Source: UBA4093 sp036676455
GTDB lineage: Bacteria; Cyanobacteriota; Sericytochromatia; S15B-MN24; UBA4093
Assembly (NCBI GenBank): GCA_036676455.1
Contig: JAKFCW010000022.1
Location: 1 to 64,000, forward strand
DNA: 64,000 bases
Reading direction: 5' to 3'
A program made the position numbers and the translations under genes. The notes beneath the pieces are model-generated. The model searched no databases. It saw only the letters and a list, made by a program, of their open reading frames with translations, and had not been told where the DNA came from. Of the stretch, positions 42,299 through 50,924 are shown piece by piece; position 1 is the first letter of the stretch; each line of letters begins with the position of its first letter.

Positions 42299-43618
42299 AT
42301 GCGACTTGACCCGACCTGGCAACAGCGCGCCGTAAGCCCCGAGGAAGCCGTCCTGCCCATCAAGAGCGGCCAGCGGGTCTTCCTTCACGGTGCTTGCGCG
42401 TCCCCGATACCGCTCGCGGAAGCCATGGCCGCCCGTACCGACGTACACGGAGTCGAACTCTACCACCTGCATATGGCCGGCCCCGCCCCCTACGCGGATC
42501 CCGACAAGGCCGGGCACTTCCACTCCAACTCCCTCTTCACGGGAGGAAACCTTCGCCAAGCCGTCAACGATGGCCGCGCCGACTACGTGCCCATCTTCCT
42601 CTCGGATATCCCCTGGCTCTTCACGTCTCGCCAGATTCCGCTGGACGTCGCCATCGTCCAGCTCTCCTACCCGGACGAGCACGGCTACTGCAGCCTGGGC
42701 ACCTCGGTGGACACGGCCCGCGCCGCGGTCGACACGGCTTCCATCGTGATCGCCGAGATCAACAAGCAGATGCCCCGCACCCTCGGCAACAGCTTCGTCC
42801 ACATCAGCAAGATCGATCGCTTCATCCTGACCGACCGCCCCCTCATGACCCATGAGCCCTCGGTCATCTCGGAGGTGGAGCGCAACATCGGCTCGATCAT
42901 CGCCGACCTCATCGAGGACGGCTCCACGCTGCAAATGGGCATCGGCGCCATCCCCGACGCCGTCCTGGCCCAGCTGGGCAACAAGATCGACCTGGGCATC
43001 CACACCGAGATGTTCTCGGACGGCGTCGTGCCCCTGGTCGAGGGTGGTGTCATCACCAACCGCCGCAAGAACTTCAAGAAGGGCCGCCTCGTCACCAGCT
43101 TCATCAACGGTACCCAGCGCCTCTTCGACTTCGTCGACAACAACCCCACCGTCGAGTTCCATCCCTGCGACTACACCAACGACACCGCCGTCATCCGGCG
43201 AAACGATCGCGTGGTCGCGATCAACTCCGCGCTCGAAGTCGACATCACGGGCCAGGTCTGCGCCGATTCCATCGCCTGGAAGGTCTACTCCGGCATCGGG
43301 GGACAGATGGACTTCATCCGTGGCGCGGCCCTCTCACGCGACGGCAAGCCCATCATCGCCCTGCCTTCCACCGCATGCAAGGGAACCGTCTCGCGCATCG
43401 CGCCCATCCTCAAGCCGGGTGCGGGGGTTGTGACGACCCGCGGGCACGTGCACTGGGTCGTCACCGAGTACGGCGCCGTCAACCTCCACGGGCTCTCGCT
43501 GCGGCAGCGGGCCGACGCGCTGATCTCCATCGCGCATCCCAACTTCCGGGCGGAGCTGCGCGAGGCCATCAAGGACGCCAAGGTCTTCTCCTACAACGTG
43601 CCTGAGGGAGTTCGCTAG
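42299..43618 (+). CDS. Acetyl-CoA hydrolase/transferase family (4-hydroxybutyrate/acetate CoA-transferase type)
   Basis: 439 residues with both halves of the family: N-terminal IKSGQRVFLHGACASPIPLA and a C-terminal half with LGIHTEMFSDGVVPLVEGG. The Glu in HTEMFSDG (about 237) is the residue that forms the glutamyl-CoA thioester, and GIGGQMDFIRGAALSRDGKP is the second signature. It moves CoA between acids such as acetate, propionate, succinate or 4-hydroxybutyrate; the exact pair cannot be told. First backbone gene right of the island, followed by its own terminator. Soluble. Confidence 0.88.
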   Translation: MRLDPTWQQRAVSPEEAVLPIKSGQRVFLHGACASPIPLAEAMAARTDVHGVELYHLHMAGPAPYADPDKAGHFHSNSLFTGGNLRQAVNDGRADYVPIFLSDIPWLFTSRQIPLDVAIVQLSYPDEHGYCSLGTSVDTARAAVDTASIVIAEINKQMPRTLGNSFVHISKIDRFILTDRPLMTHEPSVISEVERNIGSIIADLIEDGSTLQMGIGAIPDAVLAQLGNKIDLGIHTEMFSDGVVPLVEGGVITNRRKNFKKGRLVTSFINGTQRLFDFVDNNPTVEFHPCDYTNDTAVIRRNDRVVAINSALEVDITGQVCADSIAWKVYSGIGGQMDFIRGAALSRDGKPIIALPSTACKGTVSRIAPILKPGAGVVTTRGHVHWVVTEYGAVNLHGLSLRQRADALISIAHPNFRAELREAIKDAKVFSYNVPEGVR

Positions 43619-43646
43619 CCTTTCAGCAAGCGACAGATGCGGTACC

Positions 43647-43684
43647 ATGGGGTGGCTCGATAACGGGCCACCCCATCCCTTTTG
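43647..43684 (+). terminator. Terminator of the CoA-transferase gene
   Basis: ATGGGGTGGC (43647-43656) pairs with GCCACCCCAT (43667-43676), followed by CCCTTTT. It lies 28 bases after the stop and 9 bases before the next ATG. Confidence 0.75.
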
Positions 43685-43692
43685 GGAAAGGA

Positions 43693-44775
43693 ATGACTGC
43701 GATGACTCCTCGACGCGTCGACCGGCCCCTTCAGATCTTCGCGCAGCTCGCGTTCTACTCGGTTCTCGTGCTGCTGGCTGGCATCCTCATCAAGCCGTTC
43801 TGGGAGGCGCTCGCCTGGGGCGTGGTCCTCACCTTCGTCACCTGGCCCACCTACCGCCGCGTGCTTCATGCCTTGAAGGGCCGTCAGACCCTGGCGGCTT
43901 TGCTGATGCTGGTGCTGGTCGTGACCGTCGTGGCGGTGCCCCTGACGCTGCTCTTCCGTGCGGCTGCCAGCGAAGGGGTGCAGATGGTCGAGTCGATTCG
44001 GGCCTGGGTGGCATCCAACCCGATCCCCGCGTTGCTCGAGCGGTTCCCCTTGCTTGAAACGCTCTGGGAGAGCACGGTTCGTCCGCTGCTGAGCCATTCC
44101 GGCCGCCTGGGCGAGACGCTGGGCGCGCAAGTCGTGCCCTGGCTGGGGGCGATCGCCGGCGCCGGTACCAACCTCGTCCAGCTGGGGCTTGCGTTCTTCA
44201 CGCTCTTCTTCTTCTACCGCAACGGAGACAGCTATGCGCTCAAGACCCGCGGCGTCCTCCGGCGCTTCCTTGGAGACGACATCGACCGGCTGCTCTATCC
44301 CGTGCGCGAGACCACCCGTGCCGTCTTCTTCGGAGTGATCCTCGCCGCGCTGGCCCAGGGGGCGGTGGCCGGGCTGGGCTTCACGCTCTTCGGAATCCCC
44401 TCGCCGGTCATGCTCGGGATCTTGACCGGGATCTTCGCCCTGCTGCCGTTCGGCGCGACCGTGATCTGGGTGCCCGCCGCGGCCTGGCTCTTGTTCCAGG
44501 GGGATCTCTGGCAAGGCATCGGCATGGCACTCTGGGGCATGCTCGCCATCAGCTCCATCGACAACCTGGTACGCCCTCTCTTCATCAGCGGCACCACCCG
44601 CTTGCCCTACTTGCAGGTCTTCTTCGCCTTCCTGGGTGGACTTGCGGCCTTCGGTCTGCTGGGGCTGTTTCTGGGGCCCGCCATTCTCTCGGTGTGGATG
44701 GTGCTCTGGGACGAGTGGTCGCGCCCAAGCGAAGAGGGCCCGGCCGAAGCCGAGCCCCCTGTGACGCGAAGCTAG
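43693..44775 (+). CDS. AI-2E family transporter / permease (UPF0118)
   Basis: 360 residues with about eight hydrophobic helices in the AI-2E family pattern: two N-terminal helices (VLLAGILIKPFWEALAWG), a helix near 80, a long amphipathic loop (RAWVASNPIPALLERFPLLE), then five to six helices with LLPFGATVIWVPAAAW, SSIDNLVRPLFISG and FGLLGLFLGPAILSVW as the signature. Family members include Na+(Li+)/H+ antiporters and TqsA; substrate is not predictable. The TAG stop overlaps the stop of the convergent endonuclease gene in the shared CTAG (44772-44775). Confidence 0.85.
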   Translation: MTAMTPRRVDRPLQIFAQLAFYSVLVLLAGILIKPFWEALAWGVVLTFVTWPTYRRVLHALKGRQTLAALLMLVLVVTVVAVPLTLLFRAAASEGVQMVESIRAWVASNPIPALLERFPLLETLWESTVRPLLSHSGRLGETLGAQVVPWLGAIAGAGTNLVQLGLAFFTLFFFYRNGDSYALKTRGVLRRFLGDDIDRLLYPVRETTRAVFFGVILAALAQGAVAGLGFTLFGIPSPVMLGILTGIFALLPFGATVIWVPAAAWLLFQGDLWQGIGMALWGMLAISSIDNLVRPLFISGTTRLPYLQVFFAFLGGLAAFGLLGLFLGPAILSVWMVLWDEWSRPSEEGPAEAEPPVTRS

Positions 44776-45596
44776 ATGAAGTTGCCGACGGCCTGGACGA
44801 ATTCCGGGTGGTCGATGTAGGGATTGCGGTTGCCCTGCACCTTGTAGATGCCGTCGTTGCGCTTGAGCTCGGCGGCGTCGACCGGGTCGAGCACGTGCCA
44901 CTTCTTGAGGGTCTCTTCCTCGACCTTGAAGTTCGAGACGTCGGCGCCGCCCCGGAAGCCGTAGACCGTGTAGAAGTAGAAGAGGGCCCGGGCCAGGTCG
45001 CCCTTGTGCTGGTCGCGCGGTTCGAAGACCGTCTTGCCCGTTGCGCTCACGCCGAGCACGCTCTCCTGGTTGCCCAGGTCGAAAACCGGGAAGGTGTGGG
45101 TGGGCTTCTTCACCTCGCCGAAGGGATGCGAGCTCCGGGCGCCGTTGGTCTTGATGTCGGTCGGGAAGAGGTGGTGCAGGTCGGCCTTGGCCGCGCCGGT
45201 GGCGCCCAGGCTCTGGGGCCAGGAGTGCTCGGTGTTGAGGCCATTGCCGTCCTTGTAGGCCGAGCCGGAGTTCTTGACGCCGGTCACCTTCTTGCCGGTG
45301 TAGACGCAGTCGACGGTGTCGTTGTTGAGATCGTCGTCGAGGTCGCCGAACATCACGTCGCGGGCGCCGCCGTAGCCGAGGTTCTTGTGCTTGGAGACGG
45401 TGTTCTGAAGCGTCGAGAGCAGGGCCACCCCGGTCAGGCCATTTGCGGCCTGGTAGTAGTTGGCGGGAGCGCCCGAGCGAAGCGCGAAGCTGCTCTCATT
45501 AAGGCGCTGGGGAGCCATCAGGTCGGACGGCATCCCGCAACCGACGAGCAAGCTCCCCATCAAGAGACCGGTAAGACCCACGTTTAGGCGCTTCAT
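44772..45596 (-). CDS. Endonuclease I family lipoprotein
   Basis: 274 residues. Lipobox LLVGC (about 16-20) predicts a lipid-anchored exported protein. Endonuclease I motifs follow: NTEHSWPQSLG (His/Trp active-site region), DLHHLFPTDIKTNGARSSHP, RDQHKGDLARALFYFYTVYG and GNRNPYIDHPEFV. These metal-dependent nonspecific nucleases digest extracellular or periplasmic DNA for nutrition or competition. Length is normal. Its stop shares the CTAG with the upstream permease's stop. AGGTTTG before ATG 45596 is a weak ribosome site. Confidence 0.9.
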   Translation of the reverse strand: MKRLNVGLTGLLMGSLLVGCGMPSDLMAPQRLNESSFALRSGAPANYYQAANGLTGVALLSTLQNTVSKHKNLGYGGARDVMFGDLDDDLNNDTVDCVYTGKKVTGVKNSGSAYKDGNGLNTEHSWPQSLGATGAAKADLHHLFPTDIKTNGARSSHPFGEVKKPTHTFPVFDLGNQESVLGVSATGKTVFEPRDQHKGDLARALFYFYTVYGFRGGADVSNFKVEEETLKKWHVLDPVDAAELKRNDGIYKVQGNRNPYIDHPEFVQAVGNFI

Positions 45597-45710
45597 ACAA
45601 ACCTCATCGTCTAGTACGTGCCTGTTCCCCGTAAAGTGGTCCGGTCCAAGCGACCGAATTGCCTTAACCTTCTCATAAAGTTAGTGGCGACACAAGTGGG
45701 AACTTAACCG

Positions 45711-47024
45711 CTAGCTCGTTTGCACATCGCCCTGTCCGGCAAGCTCAAAGCTCGCGATGAGGCCTCCTTCCGGCTTCGCTTCCAGCTCTAACGTCCCGCC
45801 CATCAGCTCTACGAGCCTCCGGCAAATGTAAAGTCCAAGTCCCGTTCCGCCTGCCGTCCGGTGGCGTTCCAGCCTCACGAACTTGCCCGTCAGGCGTCGG
45901 ACTTCCTCCGGGGACAGCACCTCTCCGGGATTGCTCACCGTGAAGCGGACGCCGTGCAGGGTGTCGAGGATCTCGAGGACGATCCGGCCGTTGACCGGCG
46001 AGTACTTGATGGCGTTATCCAGCAGGTTGAGCAGGACCTGTTCGACGCGATAGGGATCGGAGATCAGCACGCGGTGGGCGGTCAACTTTCGGACGTGGAT
46101 GTTGAGCGTGCGGTGGTACTTGAGCTCGAGCCCCTGGATCAGCTTCTGCAGCATGGCTTCCCATTCGAAGGGCTCCTCGTGCAGCGACAGCATGCCTCCC
46201 TCGATGCGCGAGACGTCCAGGACGTCCTCGACCAGGCGTCCGAGATGCTCGGCGCGGTCGTCGATCATGTGGACGAACTCACTGCTCTCGGCTTCCGACA
46301 AGGAACCTCCGTGACGCAGCAGCATGGCCGCGTAGCCGCGGATGACGGTGATGGGCGTGCGCAGCTCGTGCGAGGCGATCGAGAGGAACTCGGTCTTCAT
46401 CGCGTCGAGTTCCTTGAGGGACATCATCATGCGGGCGTGAACCAGGGCCACCGAGAGCTGCTCGGCGATCGCCTCGATCAGGCGAATCTGGGAAACGTCC
46501 CAGCGCCGCGGATGCTCGGTTTCCAGGAGGAGCAAGCCCTTGAGTTCGGCATCGAGCAAGATCGGAGCGGCGATGGCGGCTTGCGCCACCACGTGGGCCA
46601 GCTCGCCGACGTGAGGGGGAACGGGGCTCGCCATGCCGTAGGATGCCACGTCGTCGGCCGCCACCACCTGACGATCGGCCAGGGCGTCCCAGGCTACGGG
46701 CCAGACGGCACCGGCTCCGGGAGCGGCACAGGCTTTTCCTGCCGCTCGGCGAATCAGCAGCTCGCCACCGGGATCGGGAAACCAGACGGAACAGCGCGTC
46801 AGCTGCAGTTCGTGTTGAAGTCCGGCCACCACCGTCTCGAGGATGGCATCGAAGTCCAGCGAGCGATGCAGGGAGGCCGTGATCTGCTGCAGAAGCGTGT
46901 AGTACGCGAACTCGCGCTCTCTGCGCACCGCTGCGTCACGCCGGCGGCGGAAGGCGCCCTTGGCGAAGCGCCTGATTCCCTGGACGGTTCTATCCATTCG
47001 CGTTCTGCGCCTCCAGCGATCCAA
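45711..47024 (-). CDS. GAF-domain sensor histidine kinase
   Basis: 437 residues (428 from ATG 46997), no transmembrane helix. GAF domain about 50-200 (SLDFDAILETVVAGLQHELQ and AAPILLDAELKGLLLLETE), HisKA with LSIASHELRTPITVIRGYA (phospho-acceptor His near 218), HATPase with N-box LLNLLDNAIKYSPVNG and G2 GGTGLGLYICRRLVELM. The G1 segment reads TVSNPGEVL where a DxGxG is usual, so nucleotide binding may be altered. Its start overlaps the end of the MFS gene, making it the last gene of the operon, possibly feedback control, though it could be fortuitous. Confidence 0.85.
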   Translation of the reverse strand: MDRWRRRTRMDRTVQGIRRFAKGAFRRRRDAAVRREREFAYYTLLQQITASLHRSLDFDAILETVVAGLQHELQLTRCSVWFPDPGGELLIRRAAGKACAAPGAGAVWPVAWDALADRQVVAADDVASYGMASPVPPHVGELAHVVAQAAIAAPILLDAELKGLLLLETEHPRRWDVSQIRLIEAIAEQLSVALVHARMMMSLKELDAMKTEFLSIASHELRTPITVIRGYAAMLLRHGGSLSEAESSEFVHMIDDRAEHLGRLVEDVLDVSRIEGGMLSLHEEPFEWEAMLQKLIQGLELKYHRTLNIHVRKLTAHRVLISDPYRVEQVLLNLLDNAIKYSPVNGRIVLEILDTLHGVRFTVSNPGEVLSPEEVRRLTGKFVRLERHRTAGGTGLGLYICRRLVELMGGTLELEAKPEGGLIASFELAGQGDVQTS

Positions 47025-48279
47025 GGGTTCGGAAGAGGGGGAGGCTAAGCCCCAGCAAGACCAGGGCGACGCCTCCGAGCGCCATGATGCTGCCTGCTGG
47101 AACTCCCAGCGATGCCAGGCCTGCCGCCCCGTAGGAAAGCGGCATCAAGGCCATGATGATGGTCATCAACAGGCCCATGAAGCGGCCCAGGCGTTCCGGC
47201 GGCACGTTCTCCTGGAAGAAGGTCATCGAGACGACGTTCATCACCGAGAGCGCGGCTCCCAGCACCAGCAGGGCGGCGAGGAAGCCCGCGTAGGTGGCCC
47301 AGGTTCCCATGAGGACCAGCGAAAGACCGGGGATGGCCAGTCCGCACTGGATGGCGAGCCGGCGGTTCCTCACCGAGCCCGAGCGCATCAGGGCCAGCGC
47401 TCCGAGCATCATGCCCACGCCGATGCTGCCCTCCAGCATGCCGAGTCCGCCGGCCCCCACGGCGAAGACTTCCTTGGCGTAGTAGGGCAGGAAGACGGTC
47501 ACGGGCACCAGCAGGAAGTTCGCCACGGCGAAGAGAAGCAGCAGGGTGGCGATCGCCGGGTTCTCCTTGAGCACGGCGAAGCCCCCGACCAGCTCGGTGA
47601 GCGCCTTACGCAGCGGGGATTCCTCCGCCTGCTGGCTGGGTTCCAGGCTCGAATCGGTGGGTGCCTCCCGGCGCTCCAGGCGAATGGCCAGCATGCAGAG
47701 GCTGCTCACGCCGTAGGTCACGGCGGTCGTCAGGAAGGCGGCGGGCGCTCCGATCATGGCGAGCATCGCCCCGCCCAGCGCCGGACCGAAGACCAGCGCG
47801 CCCTGGGCGGTCATCTCCTGCAGGGAGTTGGCGCGGATCAGGTCGGGCTCGTCCACCATGTCGGGGATGGCGGCCATCGCCGCGGGGCTGAAGACGGCCG
47901 CCAGCGTCGAGACCAGGGCGGTTCCCGCCATGAGCATAGGCAGCGTAAGCAGATCGCTCCAGGCCAGGTAGGCCAGGGCCAACACGATGAGGGCGTTACC
48001 TCCCTCGCAGGCGACCATCAAGGCACGGCGGTCCAGCTTGTCGGCCAGCACGCCCGCGAAGAGGCCCACGATCACGAAGGGCACGGAGGTTGCGACCAGG
48101 GCCCCGCTGACGGCCGCGAGGCTGCCGCCGCGCTCCATCGCCCACCAGACCAGGCCGATTTGCAGCACCTTGGCACCGATCTGCGAGACGCCCTGACCAG
48201 ACCAGAGCAGCAGGAAGTCGCGGTTGCGCAGCAGCGGTGGGTGGCGGAGGACGGAGGCCTCGGAGAGCGAACTAGCCAT
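46990..48279 (-). CDS. MFS exporter (MFS_3 / EntS-like)
   Basis: 429 residues, 12 predicted helices. The start HPPLLRNRDFLLLWSGQGVS and LFAGVLADKLDRRALMVACE (the A-like motif after helix 2) identify the MFS_3 subfamily of exporters that includes EntS and macrolide pumps. IPDMVDEPDLIRANSLQ in the loop between halves is also typical. A drug- or metabolite-H+ antiporter is expected; here it probably exports the product of the operon. ATG 48279 overlaps the LuxC-fusion gene's stop (48272) by 8 bases. Confidence 0.85.
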   Translation of the reverse strand: MASSLSEASVLRHPPLLRNRDFLLLWSGQGVSQIGAKVLQIGLVWWAMERGGSLAAVSGALVATSVPFVIVGLFAGVLADKLDRRALMVACEGGNALIVLALAYLAWSDLLTLPMLMAGTALVSTLAAVFSPAAMAAIPDMVDEPDLIRANSLQEMTAQGALVFGPALGGAMLAMIGAPAAFLTTAVTYGVSSLCMLAIRLERREAPTDSSLEPSQQAEESPLRKALTELVGGFAVLKENPAIATLLLLFAVANFLLVPVTVFLPYYAKEVFAVGAGGLGMLEGSIGVGMMLGALALMRSGSVRNRRLAIQCGLAIPGLSLVLMGTWATYAGFLAALLVLGAALSVMNVVSMTFFQENVPPERLGRFMGLLMTIIMALMPLSYGAAGLASLGVPAGSIMALGGVALVLLGLSLPLFRTLGSLEAQNANG

Positions 48280-50914
48280 TTAGTCTCCGGTCGATGACCT
48301 TACGGATCTTGCCGGTCCGGGCAACACGCTCGATCCCGCCGGCAGGCAGGACGTCGACGACCAGGGGGTTCAGCTGCCCCTTGTCGATGACCCGGCGCAG
48401 CATCTCGACCTTGGCGACCACGCCTTGCGCCAACACGTCGCCGAGACGGGGATCGGCCCCCTCGATGCGGAGCGTGAGCAGGTCGCGGTTCGATTGGCGC
48501 GAGAGCACCAGCTGCAGCGGGCCGCTCACGCCCGCGACGCTCATGGCGGCGTCGTGTAGCTCGGCGTACGTGAGGTTGATGCCTCCCACGACCATCATGT
48601 CGTCGGCGCGGCCCAGCAGCTCGAAGCGTGGGGTCGAGCTTCCACAGGGGCAGGGCTCGAGGACCCAGCGCGCGCGATCTCCGATGCGGTACCGGATGAC
48701 CGGCATCAGGCGGCGGTTGAGGTTGGTGATCAGCAGCTCACCGGGTTCTCCAGCAGGCAAAGGCTCGAAGGTCTCGGGGTCGACGATCTCGATGAACTGG
48801 TGGTCGGAGTGCAGGTGATGCACTCCCCCGTGGCTTTCCTGGCACTGGTAGGCGATGGGGCCGGCGTCCACCGTGCCGTAGCCGAGGCTTCCGAAATGCT
48901 CCACGCCGAACTCCCTGGCGAGGCGTTCGCGATCCTGCGGGTAGAAGTGCTCGCCGGTGTAGAAGACCTTGCGGATGCACACGCCCTCGGGATCCTGGCG
49001 AATGGCGTCGAAGACCTCCATCAGCCAGGAAGGCAGGCCGGCGAGCACCTCGATGCCGTAGGCCCGCAGCAGGGGCGGCAGCTCCTTGGCGGGAGTGGCG
49101 CTGGTGAAGGGGAAGTTGTTGCAGCCGACCAGCTCCAGCGCGCGATTGATGGACAGGAACGAGCCGTAGAGGTGGCCTGCCATGAAGAGGTTGGCAACGC
49201 GGTCGCCGGGCCGCAAGCCCAGCGCGAAGAGGCCGCGCGCGGCGCGCATCATGTCGTCCTCGTAGTCCGGGTAAGCGAATGCTGAAAGGGCGGGCTCACC
49301 GGTCGAGCCGCCGCTGCGGAGGAAGTGCGCCCCGTGGGGGGCACCCGTGAAGAGAGCCTCGCTTTGCGGGGGCGTGCCCGCGCGCATGTCGTCCTTGCTG
49401 AGCACGGGAACGCGGCTCCAGTCGGCCATGTTGCGGAGGCGCAGGCCGTCGAAGCGCTCGCGGTAAAGCGGCGCCTGGGGAGCGACGTTCTCGACGAGAT
49501 GCCTCAGCTTGGCAAAGGTCTGCCGTTCGAGGGACTCGGGGGTTTGCCACTCGGCGGCATCGTGGCGCTCGCGCTCTCCCTTGAAGCCCATGGTGACCCA
49601 CTTGACCAGCGCGTGCAGGGCGTACCCGCCGTCATGCGGCTCGCCGGGCTCTCCGCCTTGCATGCCCGCGAGCGTCGTGACCCGCAAGAGGCCCTGGTCG
49701 AAGAGGCGCTCGGCCAGGCCCCTGACGCGCGCGGCCGGGGCGGCGATGCCGGCGGATTGCAGGTAGTCGGTGTACGGAGCGACCAGCTCAGGCACCATGT
49801 CAAGGTGGGCGACCGGCTTGACGTAGATCGTGCGAAACAGCGGTGAGAGCTTGAAGGTGGGATCCCACTCGGCCACGACCGTCCAGTCAGCATGCGTTCC
49901 GGGGGTCCGCACCTGGCCCATGCCCATGGCCTCGGTGACCTCGGCCACCTGACGTTCCTTGGTCAGCTCCGCACGCTCCTGCAGGCCCAGGGGCCCCTGG
50001 GGAAGGGTGAGTTGCACGTCAGCCAGGGCTTGCGACAGGCGGTCGACGAAGGCCAGGGCGGGGGCATGGTCGGGAGTCGCATCCTCGACGTAGAGGACCT
50101 GCGGGCTGGAGCATGCGCTTTGATCCCAGAGGGCCATGGCCATGGCGGCCTCGCGAGCGACCTCGGGGTCGTCGAGGACCTCGGAGGCGATCGCCCCGAA
50201 GCTAACCTTGGGGCCGTACTCGATCAGCTTGCACTTGAGCGCGAGCCCCTCGCGGTAGGTCTGGACGACGTCCTCGCCGCCCCAGACCACGATGGCGTCA
50301 CAGCCCTGCTGAAAGACCCGGTGGACCTGACTGCCCGCCCCCGGCCAGGAGAGCACGGCGATGGACTGCGCGACGTGGCCGTCCTCGTCCACCTCGCGCA
50401 GCATCTCGGCGAAGGCCAGCGGGAAAAGCGTCGCGCGACTGGAGGCCTTGAGGAGGTTGATGTTCTTGGTGAGCAGGCCCTCGACCATGCTGAGCGCTCC
50501 GGCGCTGAGCACGTTGCCGCTCGAGACATGCAGGACCACACCGCGCGGCAAGGCGCGCGTGAACTGCTTGCCTCCGCCACCGGTCCAGTCGTCGAGCACG
50601 TCGAGCGAACCCAGCTCGCGGGCGATCTTCGGCTCCATGTAGGGGCGGCTCAGCGCCAGCGCCACCCCCCGCAGCTCTTCCTCCACCATCGGGTGGCTGA
50701 AGCCAATCTGCGCGGGCGCCTCGGCCAGCACGTGGCGGGTGACAGGGTCGGCGGGATCGCCCCAGCGCTTGCCGACGCGCTCGAGCACGCTCAGGATCTC
50801 CGCGATGGGGACCTGGCGAAACGCCGCGCGGCGCGCCTGGGCATCGAGCAGGATCTCCTGCGCCTTGGCGTCGTCGATCGGGCCTTCGAAGGAGCGGCCG
50901 AAGAGGTAGTGCAT
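48272..50914 (-). CDS. LuxC-type acyl-CoA reductase fused to a PaaK-like adenylating domain
   Basis: 880 residues, clearly a fusion. Residues 1-430 are LuxC/acyl-CoA reductase (AEAPAQIGFSHPMVEEELRG near 65, LPRGVVLHVSSGNVLSAGAL, KLIEYGPKVSFGAI, and the active-site Cys in WDQSACSSPQVLYV, about 266). Residues about 450-880 are a phenylacetate-CoA-ligase-like domain (PLYRERFDGL, FLRSGGSTGEPALS, YRIGDRARW, CPCGSSTPRFELLGRADD, ARTGKIRKV). Luminescence LuxC is about 480 residues and lacks the second part. Expected role: activate an acid and reduce its thioester to aldehyde with NADPH in one chain. Ten bases after luxE-like, overlapping the MFS gene. Confidence 0.88.
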   Translation of the reverse strand: MHYLFGRSFEGPIDDAKAQEILLDAQARRAAFRQVPIAEILSVLERVGKRWGDPADPVTRHVLAEAPAQIGFSHPMVEEELRGVALALSRPYMEPKIARELGSLDVLDDWTGGGGKQFTRALPRGVVLHVSSGNVLSAGALSMVEGLLTKNINLLKASSRATLFPLAFAEMLREVDEDGHVAQSIAVLSWPGAGSQVHRVFQQGCDAIVVWGGEDVVQTYREGLALKCKLIEYGPKVSFGAIASEVLDDPEVAREAAMAMALWDQSACSSPQVLYVEDATPDHAPALAFVDRLSQALADVQLTLPQGPLGLQERAELTKERQVAEVTEAMGMGQVRTPGTHADWTVVAEWDPTFKLSPLFRTIYVKPVAHLDMVPELVAPYTDYLQSAGIAAPAARVRGLAERLFDQGLLRVTTLAGMQGGEPGEPHDGGYALHALVKWVTMGFKGERERHDAAEWQTPESLERQTFAKLRHLVENVAPQAPLYRERFDGLRLRNMADWSRVPVLSKDDMRAGTPPQSEALFTGAPHGAHFLRSGGSTGEPALSAFAYPDYEDDMMRAARGLFALGLRPGDRVANLFMAGHLYGSFLSINRALELVGCNNFPFTSATPAKELPPLLRAYGIEVLAGLPSWLMEVFDAIRQDPEGVCIRKVFYTGEHFYPQDRERLAREFGVEHFGSLGYGTVDAGPIAYQCQESHGGVHHLHSDHQFIEIVDPETFEPLPAGEPGELLITNLNRRLMPVIRYRIGDRARWVLEPCPCGSSTPRFELLGRADDMMVVGGINLTYAELHDAAMSVAGVSGPLQLVLSRQSNRDLLTLRIEGADPRLGDVLAQGVVAKVEMLRRVIDKGQLNPLVVDVLPAGGIERVARTGKIRKVIDRRLNG

Positions 50915-50924
50915 CCGAGGTCTC

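Noticed and set aside
43615..44901. 428-codon minus-strand frame opposite the AI-2E permease
   Set aside because: Antisense to a permease with family motifs; highly charged low-complexity translation.
46960..48297. 445-codon plus-strand frame opposite the MFS gene
   Set aside because: Composition is Gly/Gln/Arg/His-rich low-complexity, typical of a shadow; the MFS protein on the other strand has clear motifs.
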